Below are positions 22,087 through 33,349 of a stretch of DNA of 64,000 nt, one piece after another. Made by a program: the position numbers and the translations under genes. Where the stretch lies: the NCBI GenBank assembly GCA_007644065.1, contig VJWN01000005.1, positions 1,550,001-1,614,000 on the forward strand, read 5' to 3'. The stretch is from Margaritispora aquatica. Its lineage: Eukaryota; Ascomycota; Leotiomycetes; Helotiales; Discinellaceae. The notes below the pieces were generated by a model. The model had not been told where the DNA came from, searched no databases, and saw only the letters and a program-made list of their open reading frames with translations. Position 1 is the stretch's first letter, and every line of letters begins with the position of its first letter.

Positions 22087-23874
22087 ATGCCGTTCTGGGA
22101 ACATGTGAAGACGCAGACGCGGGGGTCGAAGCTGCTGTTCAATTTATTATTTCACGGCTTTCACGTAGGCTTATTCGCCTTTGGATGGTAAGTTTTTGAG
22201 GGATATTGAATGTGACGTTGATGCTAACTATTCTCTCAAGGTATAAGCAAGCAAGCGATCCTAAATTAGCTGGATTGAACACACTCACATTCTCAGTATG
22301 GCTGTCTCGGGGAGCAGGTTTAGCACTATCGGTGGATGGAGCAATGATTCTATTGCCCATGTGTAGAAACATCCTGAGATATGTCAGGCCGAAAGTCAGA
22401 TTTCTCCCACTCGACGAGTCACAATGGTTCCATCGACAGGTAGCATACTCCATGCTCTTCTATACGATTATCCACACAACCGCCCATTATGTCAACTTCT
22501 TCAATGTTGAGCGGACACAAATCCGCAAGGTCACTGCTGTTGAGATTCATTACACGCAAGTTGGTGGCATTACAGGTCATATCATGCTCCTCTGTATGCT
22601 CTTGATGTACACTACTGCCCACGCCAAAATTCGCCAGCAGTCTTTCGAAACCTTCTGGTACACTCACCACCTCTTCATTCCTTTCATGCTTGGTCTTTAC
22701 ACACACGCAACTGGCTGTTTCGTCCGTGACACCACAGATCCATTTTCACCATTCGCCGGCGCTGATTTCTGGGGTCACTGCCTCGGCTACGAGGGCTGGA
22801 GATGGGAGCTCTGGGGAGGTGGTCTCTACTTTATGGAGCGTGTATACCGTGAGATCCGCTCCAGACGTGAGACAAAGATCGTCCGTGTGGTCAGACATCC
22901 ATACGACGCCATGGAGATCCAATTCAGCAAGCCCTCAATGAAGTACAAGGCGGGACAGTGGCTCTTCCTCAACGTTCCCTCAGTGTCAGGACAGCAATGG
23001 CATCCATTCACCATCACCTCATGTCCCTTCGATCCCTATATCTCTGTTCATGTGCGCCAAGTAGGAGACTTCACCCGTGCCTTAGGAGATGCCCTTGGAG
23101 CAGGAAACGCACAAGCGAAGCTCTACGACGGCGTTGACCCTATGGGCATGTACGAGGTGGCACTCCAAAACGGACAGACAATGCCAGACCTCCGCATCGA
23201 CGGACCATACGGTGCCCCCGCTGAGGACGTCTTCGACAACGAAATTGCCGTCCTCATCGGCACGGGTATCGGTGTCACGCCATGGGCTGCCATCCTCAAG
23301 AACATCTGGCACATGCGTAACGGACCCAACCCACCCACTCGACTTCGCCGTGTTGAGTTCATCTGGGTGTGCAAGGACACCACCTCCTTCGAGTGGTTCC
23401 AAGTCCTCCTCTCGTCCCTCGAAGCCCAATCTCAAGAAGAAGCCAACCTACCCGGTCGCGCAGGCAATGAGTTTCTGCGCATCCACACCTACCTGACACA
23501 GAAGTTGGACCTGGACACAGCGCAAAATATCGTGCTGAACAGCGTGGGCTCCGTGTTGGACCCGCTGACAGAACTGAAGAGTCGGACGAACTTCGGACGA
23601 CCGGATTTCGGACGCTTGTTCGAGGGCATGAGGGAGGGCATTTTGGACAGGACGTACTTGAGTGGGTTGGAGGGTGACATGAAGACTAATGTTGGAGTTT
23701 ACTTTTGTGGTATGTTCCCTTCTCTCTCTCCCCACATTCCCACCTCATTACTTCAGAAACACAGCACTAATAACCTCAACAGGCCCCAACGTAGCAGCAC
23801 GCGAGATCAAGAAGGCGTGCAAGAAGGCCACGAGTCGCGAGGTCAACTTCTCGTTCTGGAAAGAGCATTTCTAA
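22087..23874 (+). CDS. noxA: NADPH oxidase NoxA
   Basis: Three exons (22087-22187, 22241-23709, 23783-23874) give 553 residues, the usual NoxA length. The ATG at 22087 gives MPFWEHVKTQTRGSKLLFN. The enzyme passes electrons from NADPH through FAD and two haems to O2, making superoxide at membranes. In fungi it controls differentiation, sclerotia or fruiting bodies, and infection structures. Haem-ligand His pairs are visible at residues 98/112 (WFHRQ...IIHTTAH) and 176-177 (YTHHLF region) within the ferric-reductase transmembrane domain. FAD binding is HPFTITSCP (about 288) and NADPH binding is GTGIGVTPWA (about 374). The C-terminus is FSFWKEHF. There are no EF-hands, which separates it from NoxC. 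It converges with the quinone oxidoreductase. Confidence 0.96.
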
Positions 23875-24337
23875 ACCAGATGGGGATTAGACCTGTGCTT
23901 TTTTGTGTCTTCATCTAGGTTGGGTATTCACCTACCTACCTACCTATCTACTGTAGCTATTTATTTGCGTGTCTTTGGCGACGAAGCCCAACCCAACCAA
24001 CCCATCCTGTATAGAGAAAGAAAGAGCTCTGGAGTTTCTTCGCGGGGCATCGATTGAATCATCTTCATCAATGAATATATACCAATGCATTTTATTGTCT
24101 TGTCTTGAATTGCTTGTTTACTTTGACTTGATTGGTTTTAGTGATATTTTGATGGAATTGGATGGGCCGTTCGCTGGCGTAATGCCTTGTGTTTTGTGGT
24201 AATCATTTATGGGAGTGAATTAGAGTTGCATGGCCATCACCACTTGCTTTACTCGTGGGCTGCACGATGACATGACACGCAAGCTCCAGCAATACATTTC
24301 ATTTCTCCTGTCCTCTTTTCTTCTACTCATCTCAACT
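23875..24337. other. convergent 3' flanks of noxA and oxidoreductase
   Basis: This 463 bp holds the 3' ends of both genes and short CTAC repeats near 23,928-23,945. No additional gene is visible. Confidence 0.4.
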
Positions 24338-25430
24338 CTACAGCTTACTCTCGCCCTCCTGCGGAACCTTAACAACCACCTTCCCCCAAGTGCCCCTACT
24401 CCCCAAACTCTCCAACGCCTCGCCCACACTCTCCAACCCTACAAACTCCTTATCCATAAACACCGTCCCCCTAAACTTGCCCTCCCTGACCAGCTTGAAG
24501 ATGCCCTCCCACACAACCGCAATCATCTCCGGCTCGTTGACCGTATACGCGCCCCAGTGCAGTCCCACAATCGAGATGTTCTTCAGCAGCACCTTGTTCA
24601 GCGCCAGCTTCTCGATCTTCCCCGCTGCGAACCCGATCACGAGCAGCCGCCCGTTCCACCGGATGCACTTCGTGCTCGCGTCGATCATGCCCACGGGGTC
24701 GAATACGATATCCACGCCTCGCTTTTGCGGAGTAAGTGCCCGCACTTGCTCCGCCCATTTGGGATCTGTGTATAGCACGCCATGATCGGCGCCAAAGGCC
24801 TTCGCGACGTCGAGTTTCCGCTGCGTCCCTGCTGTTGCGATGACGGTTGCTCCGAACGCCTTGGCGATCTGCACAGCTGCTAGCCCGACACCTCCAGCAG
24901 CAGCGTGCACTAAAACCACATCGCCCTCTTTCACGCCCGCTCTTGTGACTAGTGCTCCGTACGACGTTGGCGCCGTGACGAACAGGCCTGCAGCTTCGAA
25001 AAACGACCACCCTTCTGGAATCGGTTTGAGCGTTTCCTCCAGTGCGCAGACCAGCGTCGCGTACCCTCCCTGCGCGGCGCCGAAGACGCGGTCACCGACG
25101 CTGTATTTAGGCTTCGCCTTGGAGGTGGGCGCAGAGGGGACGGAGAGAATCACGCCGGCGAATTCGGACCCTGAGATCCATGGGAGCGGGGGCTGGTGCT
25201 GGTATTTGCCTCGGATTTGGAGGAGGTCGAAGAAATTCGTTGCGGTGGCGTGGATGGCTATTAGGTATTGGTTTGGTGAAGGGATGGGATCGGGAAGGGT
25301 GGTTACTGTGAGTTCGGAGGGGCCCTGTGGTGGTTTGTTAGTTATTATCACTCAATTATAGGTGGAAGATTAGAAGAGAAGAGGAATTATCTGGTACCTT
25401 GACGTATTCTTTGATTTGGATTCCACGCAT
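24338..25430 (-). CDS. zeta-crystallin-type NAD(P)H quinone oxidoreductase
   Basis: Exon 1 (25398-25430) encodes only MRGIQIKEYVK. A 73-nt intron follows, then exon 2 (24338-25324), for 339 residues in total. It belongs to the medium-chain dehydrogenase/reductase superfamily. There is a GroES-like N-terminal domain (ATATNFFDLLQIRGKYQ, PWISGSEFAGVI) and a Rossmann domain with AAAGGVGLAAVQIAKAFGA at about residues 150-168 and GADHGVLYTDP. Zinc-ligand residues of classical alcohol dehydrogenases are missing, as expected for quinone reductases, which reduce quinones or enones with NADPH. The ATG at 25430 is supported by the splice, since the internal frame alone would start within the intron. The substrate cannot be told from sequence. 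It shares an upstream region with the divergent Dsk2 gene. Confidence 0.93.
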
Positions 25431-26595
25431 GTTGGGCAGTTTGTCTGTCTGATGAAACTAATCCTGCATGTAGTGTAGCTATGTCTAGCTTGAGGGCTTG
25501 CAAATGTTGTGACAATGACGACAAGGAGAAATGGTAGAGAGAGAGAAGATAGGTAAAGAGTAAATATATACTGTACAATTGATACTTCAGCTTGAGTTGG
25601 ATAGTTTCAATCGAAGAGAGTTGTTGACTTTTAGTACAAATACATTCTCGATATGGTATTGAAATGGCGGGGAGCCGAACTCCAACTTCAAGCCGAGGCA
25701 GAAGACAATATTGCCAAGACATGCCCTTCAGGCTTTGGACATGCGTGGATTTTGAAAAACACGTGACTCGTATATATAGGGTAGTGTGTCCATGACTCAA
25801 AATGTACTTACCGGCTCTTCTCCTGTCCTACCGTGTCCTACCGTGTCCTACCGTGTCCTATCGTGTCCTACCGTGTCCTATCGTGTCCTACCGTGTCCTA
25901 TCCTGTCCTGTTCTGTCTTGATACGAAAATTGTACAAGGAAATGTTTGAATATGACTAGTTGGTAATTGGTATTGGCGAATGAGAACCGAATGAAATCCC
26001 CAAGATTTGGGAAGATAGAGTGAAACTTGACATTGTTCAGCGCGTGGAGGCGACGACGGGGGGTCATCCCACTATCCCACTATCCCACTATAATGTGGCG
26101 GCGCGTAGAGACAATTGTCCAAATCTGTCCGGACCCGAGAGACAGAGAGAGCCTGGGAGCTTGGTGCTCGGAGCTTGGAGGAGAACTTAAAAGACATAAA
26201 TAGAAGAACCAACTTAGAGGATTCGTGTTTGTTACAGAACATGTTGGTTTGACACTGAATTCAAGAAGAGGTTTCTTGTTCCTCAATGAAGAAAGTATTT
26301 TCTATAAAATACTTTGGGAAATTTTAGGAATTTAAATCCTGAATTTAATCTTCAATCTTCATCCAACCCGCATTCTACCCCCTAAATTAAGCGACCAGGC
26401 TCATAAAACGTCATCCACTTCGCCCACCACCAACCTGGAGCCTCGTCTTCGTCCTCGTCTAAGTCTTTATCGCAACCCAACTTTAATATCACCAAACTCT
26501 ACGAATCTCGACCATCCTTTGCGATATCACCGTCGCAGATCTCATACACAAACATCAATCGATTTCATCAACTGTTGTGCAACCAAACCGCAAAC
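25431..26595. promoter_or_regulatory. divergent promoter region, oxidoreductase / Dsk2, with tandem repeats
   Basis: This 1165 bp lies between two divergent starts. It contains a 10-bp minisatellite (25821-25920) and three copies of ATCCCACT near 26,067-26,091. The pyrimidine-rich stretch at 26,430-26,590 just before the Dsk2 ATG looks like its 5' leader. Confidence 0.5.
25821..25920. repeat. 10-bp minisatellite, ten units
   Basis: Ten units in exact 10-bp register follow the pattern YCGTGTCCTA. The inner units alternate CC and TC at their first positions (CCGTGTCCTA / TCGTGTCCTA), and the outer units are more diverged. It is non-coding, about 400 bp upstream of the oxidoreductase ATG and 680 bp upstream of the Dsk2 ATG. 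Confidence 0.95.
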
Positions 26596-27939
26596 ATGGC
26601 AGATGAGGCGACAACAGATACACAGGTCACCTTCAAGGTTAAGACCTCTTCGGATAGCAACCACACCATCACCATGGCCGACAGCGCCACAGTCCTCGAC
26701 CTGAAGACGAAGCTCTCCGGCGATGATTACGAGAAAATCCCTACGGATCGTATGCGATTGATCTATTCAGGACGAGTGATGAAGGATCCGGATACCTTGG
26801 CTACATACAAGATCAAGGCTGGAAATACGATACACATGGTCAAGAGCGCTGCCAGTAATGCTGCTCAGAAGCCAGCCGCTGCAGCATCTGGTGGCACATC
26901 AAGTCCTGCCGCAACTGGTGTACCTACGAACATGGCTGCTGGAACTGCAAACAATCCTCTGGCTGCTTTGACGGGTGCTCGGTATGCGGGGCATATGGGT
27001 CTTCCTGGAGCTGAGATGTTTGGCGCGGATGGTGGGGTAAGTATTCTATCAACATCAAACATGTATATATGCTAACACAACTAGATGGGCGCACAAGGCG
27101 GAGAAGAGGACATGCTACGAATGATGGAAGACCCAAACACGCAACAAATGATGAACGAAGCATTAAGCAACCCACAAATGGTCGACATGATCCTCGCCTC
27201 GATGCCAGGTGGAGAAGCACAGCGAGCACACATGCGCCAAATGTTCAGCAACCCCGAGTTCCGACGCTTAATGACGAACCCTGACGCCATGCGAAATGCT
27301 ATGGCCATGCGACGAGCTATGGGAGGTGATGGCGGTGCATCGGCATTCCCAGCTCCTGGTGTCACTGATACAACCCCAGGTGCAGCGGGTGGTAACCAGC
27401 CTATAAACCCTTTTGTTGGTGGCTTCAATCCATTTATGAACCCAGGTGGATTCGGCGGAGCAGCCGGTGCAGCAAATCCATTCGCATCAATGTTCGCTCC
27501 ACAAGCAGGAGCAGGCCAAACTCCAGCTCAATCACCACCATCCCTCGCATCCGCAGGACAAGGTACGCCCGCAGCCGGCACTGATGCCAATGCCGCAAAT
27601 CCATTCGCATCCCTATTCGCAAATGCCGGAACTCCAGGCGGCCTGGCACTTCCTCCCGGAGTCACAGCCGAACAACTCCAAGAGACTATGCGCATGCTCC
27701 AGCAAAACGGCGGAATGAACAACCTGTTCGGTGGCGGCGCGGGTGCCAACCCTTTCGCTGGATTCGGCGGCGCTGCAAGTCCTCCACCACCCGCTGACAC
27801 ACGACCACCCGAGGAGATCTACGCCAGCCAACTGAGGCAGCTGAACGATATGGGATTTTTCGATTTCGACCAGAATGTAGCGGCGCTGAGGCGGAGTGGA
27901 GGAAGTGTACAGGGTGCTATTGAGCAGTTGTTACGTTAG
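26596..27939 (+). CDS. DSK2: ubiquilin-family ubiquitin receptor Dsk2
   Basis: Exons 26596-27036 and 27085-27939 (phase-0 intron GTAAGT...CTAACACAACTAG) give 431 residues. The N-terminal ubiquitin-like domain (about residues 9-85) includes VTFKVKTSSDSNHTI and DRMRLIYSGRVMKDPDTLATYKI. A STI1-like, Met/Asn/Pro-rich region follows (MMEDPNTQQMMNEALSNPQM, MRQMFSNPEFRRLMTNPD), then Gly/Ala/Asn/Pro repeats with recurring NPFASxFA. The C-terminal UBA domain is YASQLRQLNDMGFFDFDQN...VQGAIEQLL. Dsk2 shuttles ubiquitinated proteins to the proteasome and is linked to spindle-pole duplication in yeast. The order UBL-STI1-UBA is complete. The ATG is the first in frame with good context (AACATGGC). Confidence 0.95.
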
Positions 27940-29830
27940 AGATATGGTGGGATGTGGAGATGATTATTAGACGCTGAACTGAATGTGGTTTAGAAGCACG
28001 TCTAGGCATTTTTTGATGCAATAATGGATGGGGATGATATAGCGTGTAACTACCTCGTAGCAGAGGGGATCAACACTTTAGCGAATACATTATCTGCCTT
28101 ACATGTGTTTTTGGCAGCATTGTGGGCATGTGATTGGAATGGATCATATCACGCAGCTAAAGACACGGCCTTGCGTCTGATTACTAGTCGTTCACGTAAT
28201 ACAGCTAAAGTAAGCTTGTCACGCAGTTGGTGAGAATCATCATCACCTGATTCCATCTCATCCCATCGCATGCATTGCTGAACCCAAAATATCTTACCTT
28301 GATCACAAGGTGTTTAGAAACTCAAAATAACGGGAATTTCTTTTCGTCCTCAACATTCCTATCATGAATCCAAACCCCCAAGAGTAAGGTAACACTAGGT
28401 AGACTCATCCTCTCTCTCACACACACACATCTTCGGGTTTTTCCATCTACGGCGATTTGCTTCTTTTGCGTTTCTCGTAATTTGTGGTTTGTAATTTGTA
28501 ATGTTGATAAAACGAAACTGCTCATTTAGGAGTTTGAAGTTGAAGTGGAAGTTGGGGCGGAAGTTGAAGTTGAAGTTGAAAATCGGTGCGAGTGATCATG
28601 TCGCTGCGATTACTGTCTCTTCTATGATATGTCAGTACAAGGTGGCGAAGCGCTGCAGGCAGGTAGGTAGGTAGGTAGCTTTGGTGTTCTTGGTGGATGG
28701 AGAGATATTGGCGGAGAGACATCAGAGTCCATCCGTCTGTAAGGTGACGAGAGGTGGAAATTCGTGCTTACTTCATGGTCAAGAACCAAGAGAGGGTTTG
28801 GAATTTGGATCAAGAAATCCCCTCTACCTAACAGGACAACGACTAGCACAAGAGCCAGTCATTCCTTGCTGATAGCCCAACAGCTCATGTATCTACGCCT
28901 CTGCACGTCCTCATGCCCTCCCATCTTCTGCCGAGTTCTCTGTCGCCTTCTCAACAGTGATATCCTCAACCATGGCGAAAATGCCACCCAACCAACTCAC
29001 TTCTAGTTAGAATCTATACCGCCATCCCTTGTTATAGAGATTCAGGATCAGGTCGAAAATGATGGGTTCCTCATCTGGTTGTTGGGTTTCTCGCTTGCGG
29101 GCTGGGTTGCGATAGTGGGGAGAGTGGGGAGGAAGTACCCAGAGGGATGGTGGGTAGATGGGCTTTGTGTGATGAGATAGATTTGGATGGGATGACATAA
29201 ATGCCTCCAATGAAGTCGTTGAGAATGCTATGTGTTAGTTACCTCGATAATAAGTCCAAACTAATTCGTGGAAGTGAAGTAGCCTTCACAATCCGCTGGT
29301 ACGCTGTTTCGATGCATAATGCCCCCCTGTCAATTACCTACCTGGGTAGCTCAGATATTCTCTCACCGAAACATCGCGGGAATGGTGAGATATACCGAAC
29401 AATACAACCTTATAATGTACCTTATGGTGTGCTCACGACAAGATCTGGAATAGAGCTGTTCTCCGTTCTCGCTTAACTCAAGGAGGAGGAAAGATACCCG
29501 CTCGTTCTAAGACTACATAGCGTGCAAGCCAATGATGAATATGGCGTTAGAACGATATAGTAAGTTTCAATTCACAAGTTACAGCTACCATATGCCCAGC
29601 GCGGAAGATCTCCCTATGGTTTAATGACAACCAGAACTCCCCATCCCAGCCAATCCCACATTGGGTATCATTAGAACAGCAATGCCCATAGTGCCCATCC
29701 GTCCATCCATCCTAAGTCATATATCCATGTAGCAACCATTCCGTTAAGCTAAAACAAACACCACCATATCAGACAAAGCTAAAAGAAAATCAACTACTGA
29801 GCAAGCGCCAAAAGAGCAGTTCGGCAATGT
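27940..29830. other. intergenic, no gene supported
   Basis: This holds the 3' flanks of Dsk2 and the convergent DUF7918 gene. Short low-complexity blocks occur: GAAGTT-type repeats at about 28,530-28,580 and TAGG repeats at about 28,661-28,678. Frames under 95 codons lack features. Confidence 0.4.
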
Positions 29831-31071
29831 TCAGTCGTCTGTCAGGTCGATGACTACGTTGCCACTCTGATTACGAGACGTCTTATACGCTCTTCCAGAC
29901 TCCAATAAATCGGAATCGGCAGCTCGCTTCTTGCTCTGTGGAGCTTCTTCTTCTTCAGCTTTAATTTCAGCTAGCTCTTTCTACGTACTGTTAGTAATTG
30001 GCATTGCATTTCTGGAGAGTGAAATATACCTTGATAGCTGCAAGTCTAGCCTTCCTGTCCTCCTTTGAAATCGAAGCGATTCGATCCCGAGCATTGAAAG
30101 GACGACGAACTGGCTCTGGCGACGGAGATCGTGGGATGATCATCTCGGATTTCAGATCCTCTCGAGAGCGGTACTTGAACACAAATACTGCGATTGGGCT
30201 GTTCGGTCCATCTATATCGATTGTCTCCTTGCTAGTGCGTTGGATGATTTCAGGTTGGCCATAACTTCTCAGGTCAGCATGACGTAGGTAGAGAAATGTT
30301 GCGAAGAAAGACTCACGCCGCACCGAGGGAGATGGCTTTGCCTTTGAGAGCTTTCTCGGCGACTTCGCTGGGTGGTTGGTAGTTGGATGCTGTGTAAAAA
30401 CCACGTTGATCTTGGAAGTCTTGTTGTTGAATTGTGCGGAAGACGGAGACTACGATCTCGCCGATGCCAGACACTAGTTTTGCGTCCTTTTTTACTCGTT
30501 CCAGGTCATGGTCGTCAACTGTTCAGATATTAGTGTCGGGCTCAGAATCTAAACTTCCGAATTGAAATTATGTTTATGTATAATATTCATTTCACCTATT
30601 CTCACTTTGATCCCCAAACAACGCCGTTTGAATCCGTAAAACTATACGAAACTATATGAAAGATTGAAAAAGCATTCAAAACTGACCTTTCTTGATACTA
30701 CTAAACCTCAAAGCCCTACTCGAAATATTCGTCTCACTAAGTCGCTCCAACTTCGAAGCCATGATATCCATAAACATGCCAGATCGATTGAACCATTCAT
30801 CACTACAAGTCACTCTTGCAATCCCATGTCCATCAACACTCGCTTTGAACGTCAAGCTCTGACAGTCCATCCGGTATGGATATCCGAGTTTAAGCCTGAT
30901 ACGGAACTCCGCATCAGGCTGGCATTCAACATAGGTACACGACCGTTTGCTCTCCGGTAAATGGCCGAATTTCCTGTAAGTCCATTCATTCTCGTCCACA
31001 AATTCAGGGAGATCTCGGCCGAAAGACTGGACGGCGACTTGGAGTCCAGGGACACCAGAGAGGATCGCCAT
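29831..31071 (-). CDS. DUF7918 domain-containing protein
   Basis: Four exons on the minus strand (30687-31071, 30317-30518, 30030-30264, 29831-29980) give 323 residues, with all phases consistent. The N-terminal part has the layout of the fungal DUF7918 family: MAILSGVPGLQVAVQSFG, YVECQPDAEFRIRLKLG, DGHGIARVTCS. The middle has GEIVVSVFRTIQ, QPPSEVAEKALKGKAISLG and IAVFVFKYRSREDLKSEMIIP. The C-terminus is charged, with KELAEIKAEEEE and a basic NLS-like QSKKRAAD, and ends NVVIDLTDD, a short motif with the form of a SUMO-interacting motif (VVIDL followed by acidic residues). The function of the family is unknown; the SIM suggestion is mine. It is divergent from cactin with 430 bp between starts. 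Confidence 0.82.
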
Positions 31072-31501
31072 CTCCTTGGTGTTGAAGGCAACAGCGGGGT
31101 ATGGTAGGACGAGGTGTTAAGGCTCGGGGGTACAAGAAACCAGGGGGTGTTGGAAGTTGATTTGTATGCGGTACAACTGTTGAAAACGCCAGTAACTTGT
31201 GTCAGGTAGAAGACGATATACGATCAATCCACATTACAAGTTCGATCAATTGTGTCACCAATATACGAACATTCAGGTTGTGATGTCGTGAAGAGGTCAG
31301 AGGGTGGCCTCGCTAGCCTTGTCTGAAGCCTAATCTGTGATTCGCCAGTCACACTTCCGCTAAAAACGCCCCAAAGTCAACCCTGACTCCACGAAAAGCT
31401 CAAGGCTGAGCCTGTCTGCCTGCCTTGACAACAATCATCACCATCACCATCATACATATCACACCTTTCAGCGTGATCATCCATTCGTCGTAACGGAAAT
31501 T
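31072..31501. promoter_or_regulatory. divergent promoter region, DUF7918 / cactin
   Basis: This 430 bp lies between divergent start codons and includes an ATCACC-rich stretch at about 31,434-31,462 just before the cactin ATG. No other gene is seen. Confidence 0.4.
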
Positions 31502-33349
31502 ATGGATCCAGGACGAAGAGCAATGATGGCTGGCCGCGACTCACCAGCGAGAGACATTACGGCACCACGACGCGATCAGAATACAAGAATTTCGAAACCA
31601 ACGCGACCAACAGGTTCTGGAACCAGGACTCCTGATTTTCGGCCACAGAAGATTTTAAACACCCAGGACGACGAGCAGACCCGGAAATGGGTGTCGGAGG
31701 AAGATAGTTTCGTGCTGAAGCAAGCCAAAAAGAAAGCGGACATCAGGGTACGAGAGGGGAGAGCAAAGCCTATCGATTGGCTTGCGGTCATTTTACGGGT
31801 TATTGATCCTGATCGAGATCTGCTAGATGATGACGAAGAGGAAGAAGTTCAGCATGAGGTGGTCGATCCCGAAGGAGTCTTTGAGGGCCTCAATGATACC
31901 CAATTGGGCGAGCTAGAGAACGAGATCAAATCGTATTTGGCCTTGGAGACAAACAAAAAAAATCAGGACTACTGGAAGACTATGCAAATCATCTGCAATG
32001 ATCGACGACAGAAGCTGAAGCCACAAGGACCAGAAGGCCGAGCTGTGGGATCTGTCGCATCGGATGTTGATAAACTACTGGGTCCCAAGAGTTACGAACA
32101 ATTGGAGGCCTTGGAGAAGCAGATTCGAACAAAGCTGCGTTCAAATGAGCCAATTGATGTGGATTATTGGGAGCAACTGCTGTCAAGTTTACTCATTTGG
32201 AAGGCCAAGGCGAAGCTAAAGAAGGTATACCAATCAGTACTTGACAGCAGACTAGAGACCTTGCGAAAGGAGCAACAACAAGAAGCAGAAGCGGTACGAT
32301 TAAGGTTGCAGGAGGTGTTAGCGGGACGGTTACAAGACACAGACGAAGGTACCAACGGAGCGGATGTCTCAGATATTGTCCGACGGCAGCCTCCTTTCTC
32401 ATATTCCCAGCGCAACGACCCAGAACCGCTACTCAAGTTACACGCCGAAGATAAGTCAACTGAAGTTTTGGATGAGGCTGTCTTTCTGAAGAAGATCGTC
32501 GCCGATAGACGGAAGGTTGTGAAGCTGGGTTATATTCCACTGCGTCAGCAGAACATCGAGAAGAATGGCTTGGCCGCAAAGCCAGCACAATCTTCCATCG
32601 TTGGTGTCCACCCTCCTGGTACCCAGCGTTTCTCAACTATTGTCAATGAGGACTTTTCTCAGGCCACGAAAGCCCTGTATGAGAGAGAAGTCGCACGAGG
32701 TGTAGATGAGGACGAGGAGATTTTCACCGGTGAGGAGGCAGTTGGCGTAGGTTTGGCTCCACAATGGGCCGACAAATACAGACCAAGAAAGCCTCGTTAC
32801 TTCAATCGTGTTCAGATGGGATATGAATGGAATAAGTATAACCAAACGCATTATGACCACGACAACCCTCCGCCCAAGGTCGTTCAAGGTTACAAGTTCA
32901 ATATCTTCTATCCCGATTTGATCGACAAGGCCAAGGCTCCAACATTCAAGATTATCAGGGAACACGGGAGAAAGAAGGGAGAATCTTTTGCACCAGCGGG
33001 CGAAGAGGACACCTGCTTAATTCGGTTCATCGCAGGCCCACCCTACGAAGACATAGCATTTCGTATAGTCGACAAAGAATGGGATTATAGCGCTAAGAGG
33101 GATCGCGGCTTTAGAAGCAGCTTTGACAAGGTATGTTTGTGTCCTAGTGGCAAGCAGCGAGGCGCTTGCTGGGTTGGAATCCAATCATGGGGTAAAGTTT
33201 TCGTTCTAGAATGCTGACTGACCACCGTGACCTGACAGGGTATTCTTCAACTACATTTCCAGTACAAAAAGGTAAAGTTAACAATTGCTTGTTTCTCTCT
33301 CGATGTCTGTATTTGCTAACTTGCTATTTAGATCTATTATAGAAAGTGA
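31502..33349 (+). CDS. cactin, spliceosome-associated protein
   Basis: Three exons (31502-33130, 33239-33271, 33332-33349) give 559 residues. The last two exons are only 33 and 18 nt and encode GILQLHFQYKK and IYYRK. The mid domain is helical (residues about 55-265, e.g. DSFVLKQAKKKADIRVREGR, DWLAVILRVIDPDRD, DYWKTMQIICNDRR). The C-terminal cactus-binding domain (about 420-559) contains PQWADKYRPRKPRYFNRVQMGYEWNKYNQ-type residues, GYKFNIFYPDLIDK and IRFIAGPPYEDIAFRIV. It also has the family ending G-I-L-Q-L-x-F..., which is only restored by the two small exons. Cactin takes part in pre-mRNA splicing in fungi, plants and animals. The RS-rich N-terminal region of animal forms is absent, giving a short protein. 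Confidence 0.92.

Noticed and set aside
23082..23496. Overlapping frames of 86-135 residues on both strands
   Set aside because: They are shadows of the noxA FAD/NADPH-binding region.
25821..25920. CRISPR-like array
   Set aside because: The units are contiguous 10-bp tandem repeats with no spacers, in a eukaryotic genome.
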